Program-made: the position numbers and the translations under genes
Origin: Timema cristinae
Lineage: Eukaryota > Arthropoda > Insecta > Phasmatodea > Timematidae
Reading direction: 5' to 3'
Assembly (NCBI GenBank): GCA_039000515.1
Contig: JBCFYV010000495.1
Location: 18,132-82,131 of the forward strand
DNA length: 64,000 bases
The notes under the pieces: generated by a model
Database searches by the model: none
Seen by the model: the letters and a program-made list of their open reading frames with translations, nothing else
What the model was told of the DNA's origin: nothing
Shown here: piece after piece, positions 39,661-50,093 of the stretch
Position numbering within the stretch: the stretch's first letter is position 1
How the letters are laid out: every line of letters begins with the position of its first letter

Positions 39661-42014
39661 AAAGACCTAAATAATATTGCGCTTGTAAATTAATTGTTGA
39701 TTGTCAATAAAAAAAAACTGTAAGAATATTTGTTAATATTTAAGGTAAGGTGACGAGTTCACACACGGTATTTAATATCTTGGGATAGTGTACCCGCTTT
39801 TGCCTCGTGTTCGAAGTCAAACCAATGATGAACCCCGCTAAGTAGATAGGAGGACGGAAAATGTCCCCCCGGCATTTTCACGAAGGGTAAATAGTATATG
39901 TTTTTATACAAAAGTTTTGGTTTTCTACCAAAAAAAATTAAAATTTTAAAGGTTTAAAGGGTTTTAAAATTCCAAAAACCCCCTGAATTTGGTTAGTTTC
40001 GCCATTGCCCCGACCATGAGTATCCGGATTCGTTCCCTGTCGGGGCATTCCCTTTATATTTTTAAAACAGTGGAAAGAGCAGAGCAGGACCTCCGTTTTC
40101 CCCCCTTCGTGGGGGATGGGCTTGAAATAAAGGGTTTTTAAAAAAGGGGGTTTTTGGGAAAGGGTTTTTTTGCGTTTCGCCCGGACCCTTGAGTATTGGT
40201 ATTACCCGACCCGGAGGGTTTTTTGAAGAGGGTAAAAAAAGAACCCCCTCATTACATTTGGTCATTTCAATTTGGTTTTTACGCCCCCGGCCCTCAAAAA
40301 AATGAGTTTCGAGTCGCTAAAAAAATTTTCTAAATTTAGGAAAATTTTTTTTGTATTTTTAAATGGTGGGTTTTTTTTTTTTTTAATAACAGCTGGGGGT
40401 ACAAGGTGTTCTTCTTTTTTTTTTTGTTGAAGAGCCCCCTGATTGGGGGGATTTCAACCGGAGGTCCCTTTGCCTGGACCCGGCTACTGTTCGTGAAAAG
40501 GGTTTCAACGGATGTAAGCGTCAAGGGAAGTAACCCCTAAAAACAAAAATATTGGGTTTGTTGGGGTTTTTTTTTCCCTTTTAAAAACTAATTAATTTGT
40601 ATTTTTTTAATTTAGACTTCCCGGGGTCCGTTTCCCGGGTTTTGACGAAAGGGGTTCGGGGGGCATACCTTTAGGGGTAGAGGGAAAAGACCCCCCCGGA
40701 GGGCCCCCCTTTCGAACGGTGCCCCTTTCCCCCCCACTGAAGTCGCCCCCAGGCCCCCCCTGTATCTTCCCCGCCCCTACCCCCGGTCCCCTCGTCGCCT
40801 GGGGAAAAAAAATCCCCCTGTTTGGGCAGAATTTTGGGCACCCCCGCCGATTTCTAAGTAAGTACCCTTTAAAAATGAGCCATTTTGGCAGTTAGCTTTT
40901 CTTCTGCACAAATTTTTTTATCGCCCTCAGAGTCGAAAACCAAATTTCTAGCGTGGTTGACTACAACGTTTAGTTTATTTAAAAAAATGCGGTGTTTTCA
41001 GTTTAGAGCAAGAAAACTATAATTTTAAAAAAAAGTTTAAATTTAAAAAATTTCCTGTAAGATTTATTTTGGCCATTTTGGGGGGGGGGGGCCCTTTTTC
41101 AATTTTCCCCCTTGGGGATAAGGAAAAAATTTTTGGGGGTTTTGTCAACCCATTTTGTTCCAAAAAAGGGTTGGGTTTAAAGCAGAAAAAATAAATTTTC
41201 TTTTTTAATGTAAAAAGATTATCATTTTGTGTCTCCCGGTCCCGGGGGCCCTTTTTGTAAAAAGTAGGAAAATTTTAATAACACTTTACGTCACGTTTTA
41301 TTGCATAAAAATAAATCCCTACACTTTAATTTATTTTGTGTAATAGTAAACCAAATTTTTAAAAAATTTGTAAAGGGAAATGCCACGGGTTGAATCCCAA
41401 AAAGGGGTTTAAAAAGAGAGTTTTTTTTCTTGTTTTAAATTTTTGTCTGGGTGACATTTAGGGGTTTTTTTAATTCCGTCTAAATGTTTAGTTTTCTTAA
41501 GTAAGTTTAACGTTGCAGGTTTAATATGTAAAATGTATTTTAGTTAAGGGCCCGTAAATTTCCCCTGTAAATTTTTTACCCTCTTTTGTTTACCGAAAAA
41601 ATTTTTAAAATTTTTGTTAAATTTTTAAAAAAAGTTTTAAGCCCTGTTAAGGATACAGTGCCCCTAAACAAAATTTTCCCCCCCTTTTGGGGGAGCTAGT
41701 AGCTTAAAGAAAACCCCCAAAAAGTTTTTTAAAAAGGGGGTTTAACAAATTTTTCCCCCTTTTAAAAAAAAGCTTTTTTAAAATCCCCCCCTTTTTTTTC
41801 CCCCCTTTTTAAGGGGTTTAACTTTCGTTTTTTTAAGGCGGGGGCTGTTAAAACCCCTTTTATGCCGGCTTAGAAAAACATTTGTACCCTAGTAACAACA
41901 TTTTCCCAGCATAATCTCAGGCTTTTTTTTTTTTTTCAATAAATTGACACATTCGTATTGAAAAAATTAAAGCGAAAAGTATCAAAAAATTTAATCTCCG
42001 CTGCAAAAATTTGA
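39661..42014. other. Left arm of Polinton, no recognisable gene, low base quality
   Basis: The sequence is dominated by homopolymer runs (T, G, C and A of 5-12) from ~39,850 onward. Open frames on either strand are short and low-complexity. I recognise no domain. It could hold a cargo gene destroyed by consensus errors, or be non-coding. Confidence 0.6.
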
Positions 42015-42345
42015 TATAATAATAATAATAATAATAAAAAAAGTATTAAAGAGATGATTTGAGCTTCAAATCTTGGGAAAGGTTAAACAAAGAGACAATT
42101 TTTTTCACCCCCCCCTCCACCGCAAGTTTTTTGACGCACTTCTGTAAATTTTCGGTTACGTCAAAAAAAAAATTGAAAAATTGAACATGCTATAAAAAAT
42201 AATAAAAACAAAAAGTATTAAAGAGATAGGGGTTTGGGTTCGAATCCCCCCAAAGGGAAAAACTAGAAAAAAAATTTTTTCCCCTCCCCCTCCCCCGCAA
42301 ACGCTAAACTCACTTCTGTAAATGCCTTTTTACGTCTTAAAGAAA
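42015..42345. repeat. Tandem ~185-bp duplication with (AAT)n
   Basis: The block AAAAAGTATTAAAGAGAT ... CACTTCTGTAAAT ... ACGTC occurs at ~42,035-42,165 and again at ~42,210-42,335. The first copy is preceded by an (AAT)n run at 42,015-42,036. The second contains GGTTCGAATCCCCC, a B-box-like string, so the unit may be a tandemly duplicated SINE-like sequence. Confidence 0.6.
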
Positions 42346-42429
42346 TTTAAAAAATTTCAAACTATTAACTTTTTAAAGAAAAAAAAAAGCCCCTGTTGTA
42401 AAAAGGGCTTACTTTGACATGTGTTATAG

Positions 42430-42960
42430 CTAAATTTGGGGGCCCGGGAAAAAAAAATGGGGGGATGCCCCACAGACCCCCCATCCCCCAAGCGGTGGCC
42501 CCCCTCCACCCTATGGGGCAAATCCCCCCAAAGCTCCAAGAAAAGGGGGGTTCGAGCCCCTGTGCCCCCTGCAACCCGGGAAACCATCTTCACCCCGGGC
42601 CTCTACGCCGGGAAGGGGGCGTTCGAGACCCATTGGCGGCGGGGAAGGGGCCCCATGGACCCGGGCGATAGGGGGACCGTCTTTTGCCCCTCAAAAGGGA
42701 ATTAGGGGCCGGTGAATCGGGTAGGGGGGGAAATTTTGCAAAAGGGCGCCCCTTTTTCGCCTCATCAAAGAGGGGAAAAAATTAAAAAATTGACTTTTCT
42801 TTTAAAACCGGGTAGAAAAATTATCGTACATCTTGGTGCCCCAAAAGCAAGCAAACGTGCCCCCATTAAGCTTTTTTTTGAAGAACAAATTACTAATTTG
42901 CTCCATCTTTTTCCCGGGCCATGGCTTTAGCGCCGATGCCCCAGTAGGCTTACTTTTGAG
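42430..42960. other. GC-rich island upstream of the polymerase, coding status unclear
   Basis: A sharply GC-rich stretch (runs of G and C, B-box-like GGGTTCGAGCCCC at ~42,550) sits between AT-rich repeats and the polymerase. Two overlapping + strand open frames (42,414-42,671 and 42,436-42,705) have P/G/K/R-rich translations with no domain. The last part (~42,820-42,925) reads as a more protein-like segment, ASKRAPIKLFFEEQ, and could be an N-terminal extension of the polymerase or a lost small gene. Homopolymer errors prevent a decision. Confidence 0.4.
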
Positions 42961-42999
42961 TAGAAACTGACTCAACGTTAACCCCCGGGTTATGCTCTT

Positions 43000-45900
43000 T
43001 TAGACGACAGACCAGCTAGACGCTAGGCAGTGCTTGATAACGAAAGTCGGGTTTTTGCAGAGTAATAGTTTGTTTTTGAGTACTCCCCCATTGTACGTTA
43101 AACTCCCCCATTTAAAGGGAGCCTCGCGGGAGGGGACGTTATTGTGATAAACTCCCCCCCGAAAGCACAAATAGCCAAATAAAAAGGGGTCATTACGATT
43201 CAAAATGACGACCCCCCTTTGCCCCTTGCCCGGGGCTTTGGGTTGTCGCCAAACTAATGTACAATAAAAGAAAGGGGGATGCATGGACGTGAACACCTTT
43301 AAAAACAAATTAAACGGGGCCCCAAAATTAAAAAAACTCAAAGCAAAAGGAACTATGCCGTGATGCCCATGGAATCTTTTGAAAGGGGGGGGTCACCCGA
43401 CTAAAAAAATTTCAAGCATACCTTTCCGAATACAAAATCCCCGTGTTCCCGGGGAAAGTCGGGGGGGGACAGGGCCATATGAGGGGCCTACTCCCCCCGA
43501 AATTCCTTTAAAAGGGGGGACCTTGATTTTTATTTTCACCAAAGATAAGCAAAACCATTTTTACGTCTACACCCCTTTACAGCCCATTTAAGTGTGGGTA
43601 CTTTTTTCCGCGAGTGTCCCGGGACCGTTCAAAACAAAGAACGGGGCAAAAAGGAACCCGCGTGCAAAAAGTGCCACGCAAGCGGTTTTTTAGCGGAGGT
43701 CGATCTGTGCTTTGTGAAAACTGTGGGCGTTGGTTCCCCAAAACCCGACATGTTTTTTATAACCATAAACGTCCCCGGTTTTTTTTTACCCCTCACAAAG
43801 GGCGGTCTGTGATGTCAAAAAGGTTTCGAGGTATTTCGGGAAAATTTTTTATTTTTTGGGAAAAAAAAAAATTAAATTTACATAGGGGTTATGAGACTTT
43901 TTTTAGAGTATGTGAGAACCCTCGCCCTTTTGGTCATTTCTGCTAAATGAAGCAGGGCCCCTCAAAGCCCCTCACGGGGAAAAAAGGGAATTTCATGTTT
44001 GTTTTTCTATGATTTTGAATGCAGACCCAAAAAACGCTTCTTCAAGGTGCGGCAGGCACGTTAAATTGCACGAACCTAACCTCTGTGGGCGTGAAAAAGG
44101 GGTTGAAAGGGGTTGTTTCATATAGATGCAAAAGACTATCATTTTCACCGACTGGGGGGGGGGATAGGACTCGCTTTTTCCCAAAGGGGGAAAACCACAA
44201 GGGCCCCCAAATTTTTTTAATTTATAGAACAAATTAAAGCTTCAAAATTTAAGGATTTCACCCTCCCCGGGCCAAAAACGCTAAATCCTTTTGGAAATTT
44301 TATTTTAAAAAAATATAAAAGGGTTAAAAAATGGACCCAGAACTTATAATGAACGGGGGGAAAAAACATGTCCATGCTTACGGCCCGCCTTTCCCCTTTA
44401 TTGCTAAAATGAATTTCTCCCGATGTCGCTGCCCAAAAATTTCCCAAAAAATTTCGGCTTGGACGAGTTTTTTGGCCAAAAGGGGCTTTCCCCCCTTTTT
44501 TCAAAAAAAAAGAAAAAGCGGGGGTTTTGGGGTCCCCCTTTCCCCCAAAGGAGGATAAAAGGCATGGGCCCCAGATTTTAGTTGAGGGGGAAAAGGGGCA
44601 CTTTGAAAGTGGTATGACGCGTTGGTCAAAGATAACAGTCTTTGTTTTAAAAAACGCGAGTTGGAACTGTATTGTGTGAAAGATGTGGGGGCCTAGGGAA
44701 AGGGCCCTCCCTAATTTAGAGGATGCCATGGAAAAAGCAAAGGGGGTCCTTTCAGAGAGGCGTGTACATAGCGGGAGGGGCCCATGGGGTTTACCGCCGA
44801 AGTCATTTTAAGGGGAAAAATACTATGGTTTACCCTAAGGTGGCTAGGGGTGCGAAACCAACAGTCGCACTCGCTGTAAAAGGGCTCTGCGGGGGCCCAC
44901 AACCGGGTTCTCTTTTTTTATGCGGGAAAGGGCCCGTGAGGAATATGTTTAGGCGACGGTAACGGTGTTTTTAAAGTGGGATACCACCACCGTTTTCCCA
45001 GTTTTGGGGTGTTATTGGCAGGGTCCCCTCTCTGTTCCCCTGAAAGGCCCACCCGGGTAAAAAATACCCCCACGAGACCATGGAGAGGGTTATGAAGCGA
45101 CCAGGCTTGTTTGGAAAAGTTTAAGAATGCCGGTACACGGTCGTAGAGATGTGGGAGTGCATGTTTAATGCGAGAAACGCAAGAAAAGGGCTTGCAGAAA
45201 TTTTTGTACTCCGGCACGAGGTGTATAAAGGAACCTCTCCCCAGGGTCATTCTTTGGCGGCTACAAATTGTATCAAGCTCTTCCACGAAACAGACCTTTC
45301 TTGTGGGGAGAAGATCAAGTACTTGGTTTGTGTGTTCATTGTATCCAATACGTTTGCAAGTACAAAAAAAACCCAGTCGGCCACCCCAAAATTCACTTGG
45401 AACCAATTTGTCCGTCTATAGATCAAGTAGAAGGCATAGCCAAAGTTACAGTGACGCCTCCGCGAGATTTATTCCTGCCGTATTGCCTACCAGGATCACG
45501 ACAAGCTAATGTTCATTTGTGCAGGAAATGCGGGGAGGAGAAAAACCAAGGCGCGTGTCAGCAAAAACGACAAAAAAGATCGCTGGTTGACAGGCGTCTG
45601 GGTGATTGACGAAAACCGGAAAGCCGTTGAGAAAGGCTACACCGTTGAAGCAGTGCACGAAGTGTGGGAGAAACAATGTATCTGTTTATGACCGTCAAAA
45701 CGCGTTCTGGCGGCTGTTTCACGGGTACATTGATACTTTTTTGAAAATTAAACAAGAAGCCAGGGGAGGCCAGAGGGGTGTACCTCACAAGAGGAAAAGT
45801 TAGCTTACATTCAAAATTATGGGGAAAAGGGGAAAGGGGGTAAAACTCGATTTTCGGCTCTGTTTGTAAAAACCCTGGTCTCCGCACTCTGGCTAAACTT

Positions 45901-46666
45901 TTTTTAAATTCACTATGGGAAAGGTTTGGGCAAAGACCCGTTTTAAACCCACACTAGCCGTTGTCAACGACTATCAGGGCGTCCACAAGTACCTGACGGA
46001 TCCGTACATCACCGTGGACAGCGTGATTGATGTAAATGATGAGGTTATGTTCCTCAATTACAAGGATGCGGTGCGGCGTTGCGCCCTAACCCAAACACGA
46101 GTGTGGCGGTGGCATGCTACACGACTGCTATGGCTAGGTTGCACTTATACAGCATCCTTGAACAATTGGGGGACCGCGTTTTTTTATCATGATACAGATA
46201 GCGTTCTATTCACCGAACGCCCCGGCGATTGGAGTCCACCGACCGGAGACTTTTTAGGTGACCTCACCGATGAACTTCAGGATTACGGTCCGGGAAAACT
46301 ACATTACGCCTTTGTATCTGGTGGTCCCAAAAATTACGCTTACCGAGTTTGCGTTGGCGGTGATCCTGCCAAAACAAAAACGGTGTGCAAGGTTCGCGGA
46401 TCACCATAAACATGGCAAACCGGAACGATGTTAATTTTGAAGTTTGAAAGCGATGGTCAAACCCAAAAAGGCTGCGGAAAGAAAACATACAGATACCCGC
46501 ACAAAATTGTAAGAAAAGGTCTTGCGACTGTATGTACCGTTTCGCAGACTAAAGTCTACCGGCCGTGTACACCAAACGCCGGATAACAGATGATTTTAAT
46601 ACGTTACCGTTTGGGTATCAGAGTCCTTGTAAACGCGCCCCGCCACGAAAAAAGGTGATCATTTAG
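43000..46666 (+). CDS. POLB: Protein-primed family B DNA polymerase (pPolB), multiply frameshifted
   Basis: This would replicate the element's linear DNA by protein priming. Exonuclease landmarks are YDFEC at 44,008-44,022 (Exo I D-x-E), a segment around 44,400-44,560 matching the Exo II-region conservation of pPolBs in interleaved frames, and YCVKDV near 44,670 (Exo III). Polymerase landmarks are SLYP of motif A at 45,336-45,347, LNSLW of motif B from 45,904, and YHDTDS of motif C at 46,185-46,202. A Cys/His cluster (CKKC, CENCG) lies near 43,660-43,730. The stop is TAG at 46,664. The start is not visible; 43,000 is approximate, based on the usual ~1,100-1,200 aa length. The reading frame changes at least ten times, most often 5' of 45,400 where homopolymers are inflated. 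The Asp expected three residues before the SLYP Ser reads Phe. Confidence 0.9.
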
Positions 46667-47126
46667 ACGGGCTGAATAATCATCTTTTTTTCTTTCACTC
46701 AGACAGATCCATGACAATACCATTTTTCAAAGATTTGAGATTTTTTTTTCATATTTTTTTCTGCATGAAAACAAGCATATTTTTTTAATATTTTTTTATG
46801 CACCCGGATATTTTTTTTATATTTTTTTTATTTGCCAGTACAGTCCCCTGCCTACCTGATTTTTTTTTAGTCAATTAGTTACTTGTATATATTTTAATTC
46901 TAGCCAAATGTTTGTATATATATATTTAAATTTTAAATCTAATACATTGTTTGTATATATATTTTTTTCTGATAAACTTTTGTATATATTTTTATTTTAA
47001 AATCCCAATACATTGTTTGTAATATTTTTTTCAGTCAAATATGATGACTGATTGTATATATTTTTATTTAAATCTATTCACATATAATTTATTTTTCTTT
47101 TTAGTACCGAGGCCACTATTCCCCCT

Positions 47127-47238
47127 TATTTGTAAATAATTCACAGTATACTTTTCACTGTGTGTAAACAAAACCAGCTATGTTTATACAAACAATTATA
47201 TATTGTAAATATTCACAGTATCTTTTTCACTGTGTGAT
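47127..47238. repeat. Direct repeat containing CACAGT/ACTGTG hairpins
   Basis: TTTGTAAATAATTCACAG followed by CACAGTATACTTTTCACTGTG (47,142-47,162) recurs 72 bp later with CACAGTATCTTTTTCACTGTG (47,214-47,234). Each copy can fold into a 7-bp stem with a short loop. This could be a protein-binding or 3'-end site; the role is unknown. Confidence 0.7.
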
Positions 47239-47256
47239 ACTTTTTTCCTGGGTTTA

Positions 47257-47262
47257 AATAAA
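47257..47262 (+). terminator. Candidate poly(A) signal AATAAA downstream of polymerase
   Basis: AATAAA is the only strong signal between the polymerase stop and the ATPase promoter. It lies ~590 nt after the polymerase stop, so assignment is tentative. Confidence 0.35.
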
Positions 47263-47323
47263 AAATTGTAAAAATTGTTATGTTTGTGTTTTTAAAGTCT
47301 ACACCCGCACCTCCCTCCTATCC

Positions 47324-47331
47324 TATAAATA
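47324..47331 (+). promoter_or_regulatory. TATA box of the packaging ATPase
   Basis: TATAAATA lies 45 nt before the ATG at 47,369. It has the same spacing as the other TATA boxes of the element (39-48 nt). Confidence 0.65.
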
Positions 47332-47368
47332 CAAACTCATATAGCTTATAAGCTCAGTCTCAAACATT

Positions 47369-48020
47369 ATGGACAAGTTGAAACATCCATTTTCGGCCAT
47401 CCCTAAGCGGCCCGTTCCGGCTGTGGAAAGTCACATTTTGTAGCAAACTTTAAACCGTCACTTGGACACAATGTGTGACGTTAAATTGATAAAATCACAT
47501 GGTATTATGCTTTATGGCAACCTGGATTCGAACAAGACGGGACAAGTCCCCACGTCATATTCTGTAAGGGTTTGCCGGAAATGGATGATGTCTGTAATGA
47601 CTCTCCACAGTTGATTATCTTGGGAAACGACCTGATGCGTGAAGCCAACGAAGTGGTCGTCGATCTTTTCACCAAAGGATGCCACCATCAAAATATTAGC
47701 GTCATGTACCTTACACAAAATATATTCCATCAGGGAAAGGGCCAAAGAGACATTTCCTTAAACCACATTTATCGTGTTTTTTTTAAAAATCCCAGGATAA
47801 AGCTCAGATTCAACACTTTGCACGACAATTTCTGTCCTGAAAATCCCCGTGTTTTACAAGAGGCTTACCCCGATGCTTCAAGAAACGGCCTCACGGCTAT
47901 ATATTGCTAGATTTCAAACAAGGTACACCGGAAGGGTTCAGATATAGAACCCGTAAAATGTCGGCTGCTGCGTGTATCTACCGCGCAAAAGCTATAAAAA
48001 CCCGCCCACTTCCCGCTTAA
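47369..48020 (+). CDS. ATP: FtsK/HerA-type genome-packaging ATPase, frameshifted
   Basis: Predicted to drive DNA into the capsid. The start ATG (47,369) follows a TATA box. After a frame change near 47,400 the Walker A loop ARSGCGKS is read at 47,410-47,433. Walker B lies in LIILGNDLM (~47,612-47,638), followed by DLFTKGCHHQNISV and YLTQNIFHQGKG, the sensor/Gln region typical of Polinton ATPases. The C-terminal part LLDFKQGTPEGFRYRTRKM is in yet another frame and ends TAA at 48,018-48,020. The length of ~216 aa is normal for the family. At least four frame changes occur, all with conserved sequence on both sides. The Walker B segment reads Gly-Asn-Asp where family members have two acidic residues; this may be a real variant or an error. 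Confidence 0.92.
47993..48000 (+). promoter_or_regulatory. TATA box of the virion-gene unit, inside the ATPase 3' end
   Basis: CTATAAAAA lies 46 nt upstream of the ATG at 48,039 and overlaps the last codons of the ATPase gene. It is the only TATA box with the usual spacing before the run of overlapping genes 48,039-52,580. Confidence 0.65.
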
Positions 48021-48038
48021 ACAGATCATTTCATAACC

Positions 48039-48377
48039 ATGAGTCCCAAAGTGCTGAAGCAGGCCCCTCTGCTACGTGCGATGAAATCGCATGAACCCCA
48101 ACAACGAGCGCCTTGATGAAAACGGCTGACAAGAAACTGGTTGACTCTGTTTGCGAGTGTGCCTAAAACCCCACTTTAAAGGGCGGGTACCGCTGAAAAA
48201 TGCGCAGAAGACAAAGTTACGTGCTCACAACAGGTGTTGCGCAAGCTGGTCAAACGAGGAGAGTGCTGGAAGAAGAAGAGACACTACTCGTCCAAAAAAG
48301 GAGGAGCGTTCTTGCCCTTACTTTTAGCCCCTTTAATACAGCGGGGTCCTCGGTTTCCTTATTCAACAAGTAAATAA
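48039..48377 (+). CDS. Small basic protein with hydrophobic GG-containing C-terminus (pX-like)
   Basis: About 110 aa. The N-terminus MSPKVLKQAPLLRAMKS is followed, after frame changes near 48,090-48,180, by a Cys-containing segment (VDSVCECA), a Lys/Arg-rich middle (RKLVKRGECWKKKRHYSSKK) and the C-terminus GGAFLPLLLAPLIQRG, ending TAA at 48,375-48,377. Small proteins of this layout (Cys helix, basic stretch, then a GG-[FL]-hydrophobic tail) are common in animal Polintons and have been compared with adenoviral core peptide pX/mu; that comparison is knowledge-based, not proven here. A DNA-binding or membrane-active virion role is inferred. The stop overlaps the next gene's ATG (TAATG). Confidence 0.72.
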
Positions 48378-49030
48378 TGGAACACACGAAAAAGATGATA
48401 TTGGTGTCCCCGGAAACATTACACCGTTACGAGCAAACAACCACCAACAAACGGCTTCGGCAACAAATCTAGTGGTCTCGAGTTGGACAAGGAAATGGAA
48501 AAAATCCTCGCTTCAAAACTTGACGACAAGTCTAAATGGATTTTATACCAACAAGTGCTACAGCGCTATCTACACTTTAGTCAACACCCCCCGCCATCTG
48601 AAACCGCCACCACTACCACCCCTGAAGTGTCTGTACTTCCCATCCCAACTGTACTTAATACTGTACCAGCACAGGCACGTAAAAAAAGCTGAACTTTTAC
48701 TAGAACATATTTAAGTCCCGAGGCGGCATCTCTTGGGACTCAAACGGAGAAGTGAGTATTCAAGATACGCCTCTTGTGGATCCAATATTGTGGATTTAGT
48801 CAACGATCTGGTCAGAGCAAGGGAAGACACAGGAACCGTCAGGGTGGCGAGAGTTTTCTCACGGCGCTGAAAAATATAAACGTTCCAAAAGAAATTTATT
48901 GTGAACCCGAAACGTTTGGCGCCCATTAGAGATCCACGGCCCGTACCACAACCACTTACACCGTCGCAACGCCCAAAGAAGAAAAACTGAAGAGAGTGAC
49001 GAAAACCGGTGGCTTCCCTTCAGAGCTTAA
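48377..49030 (+). CDS. Conserved Polinton protein of unknown function, upstream of integrase
   Basis: Starts at the ATG overlapping the previous stop (TAATG). The N-terminal MEHTKKMILVSPETL is followed by LDKEMEKILASKLDDKSKW and ILYQQVLQRYLHF, then a Pro/Thr-rich linker (48,590-48,690). The C-terminal half (from ~48,740 to 48,900) reads GSNIVDLVNDLVRARED and a segment around VPKEFIVNPKRLAP, ending in a Lys/Arg/Pro-rich tail and TAA at 49,028-49,030. Helical N-terminus, linker and a second conserved block are also found in other animal Polinton copies next to structural genes, from memory of the family. Function is unknown. At least four frame changes occur. It overlaps the integrase start by TAATG. 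Confidence 0.7.
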
Positions 49031-50093
49031 TGGAACGTCTAGCCGACATCTACTACGACCCTTCTCATCCTGCAGGGTTTGCAGGGGCGGCGTCGCTCAT
49101 AAAGGCGTCCAAAAAAGATCCCGAAAAAGTACGAGAATGGCTTCGTGCGCAGGAGCTTATACCTTACACAAACCTGTGCTAAAAAAATTTCCGCGCAACA
49201 AGTACGTGGTGTCAACATTGACGATCTCTGGCAAGCCGATCTCAACGATATGAGAAGTCTCAGAAAATACAACGACGGGGCAGTGTACTTGCTCACCGTC
49301 ATCGACGTGTTTAGTAAGATGGGCCCGGGCGAGGACGCTTCCATCCAAGGGCGGGGAGCGTAGTGGAGACGCCTTTCGGGACATTTTTAAGCAAAGCGGT
49401 CGTAAACCTCTAAGTATACAGACGGGGCAAGGGGACAGAGTTCACGGCACGGCTAGTCCGGAAAGTCTCAAGCAAGAAGGCGTGCATTACTACACCACTC
49501 ATAATCCAGACGTGAAGGCAAGCATCGTGGAACGGTTCAATAGAACTCTGAAAGGACGCATGTGGGGGTTACTTTACCAAAAAAAAAACACGTATCGGGA
49601 TGTGGACGTCCTCCAAGCCCTAGTCGACGCTTACAACGGTCCCAAGGGATTCCAGCCAAAACAAGATGGCGCCCGCCGCCGTTTCAGAAACTAACGTGCT
49701 TCAAGTCGAGATTTAAACTGTAAAGGCAAAAGGCGTCCAAGCTCGAAGCCTAAAATAAAAAGTCGGTGACACGGTGCGTATTTAGCAAATCCAAAATGCT
49801 GTTTGAAAAGGGCTTCGAAAGCAATTGGAGCGAAGAGATTTTCAAAGTCAGTAGTGTCGTGTTGCGACAAAACCCGTCGTCTACAGACTCACCCATCTTG
49901 ACGGCGAAGAAGTGGAGGGGACGTTTTACGAACCCGAATTGCAACGCGTACGTCTCCCTGAAACTTTTAAGTTGATAAAATACTACGTGTCAAGGGTAAA
50001 GGCGGCCAGAAAGAAAGTGTACGTGCAGTGGAAAGGTTACCCCGCCAAGTTTAATTCCTGGTTCCCGCCAGTTACGTCAGCGCACTACCATGA
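49030..50093 (+). CDS. INT: Retroviral-type DDE integrase with chromodomain-like C-terminus, frameshifted
   Basis: Catalyses insertion of the element and produces the 6-bp duplication seen at its ends. The N-terminal helical part (IYYDPSHPAGF near 49,050) has no HHCC zinc finger. The rve core starts around LWQADLNDM, with the first Asp at 49,238-49,240. The second Asp region is the garbled QTGQGTEF-like stretch near 49,415-49,445, and the catalytic Glu is in VERFNRTLK at 49,530-49,532. The second Asp and the Glu are ~35 residues apart, the D35E spacing. The tail (49,970-50,080) contains VYVQWKGYPAKFNSW, a chromodomain-like fold common in Polinton and gypsy integrases. The start ATG overlaps the previous stop, and the inferred TGA at 50,091-50,093 overlaps the next ATG. 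Frame changes occur near 49,180, 49,340, 49,420, 49,460, 49,700 and 50,060. Confidence 0.93.

Larger units (their letters stand above)
46667..47323. other. AT-rich spacer between polymerase and ATPase, with repeats
   Basis: No gene. From 46,735 to 47,095 it is built from degenerate TTTGTATATATTTTT-type units with long T runs. From 47,127 a ~40-bp direct repeat follows (separate entry). The spacer divides the replication gene from the virion-gene block and ends in a TATA box, so it probably holds the polymerase 3' end and the first promoter of the block. Confidence 0.75.

Noticed and set aside
43000..43341. 113-codon minus-strand open frame
   Set aside because: Antisense to the presumed polymerase N-terminal region in low-quality sequence. 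No recognisable family.
44217..44729. 170-codon minus-strand open frame, the second-longest in the window
   Set aside because: It lies antisense to the exonuclease region of the polymerase, whose conserved motifs are on the + strand. Its translation is K/F/G/P-rich with no domain.
44918..45406. 162-codon minus-strand open frame
   Set aside because: Antisense shadow of polymerase motif A region; the SLYP-containing + strand frames are the real signal.
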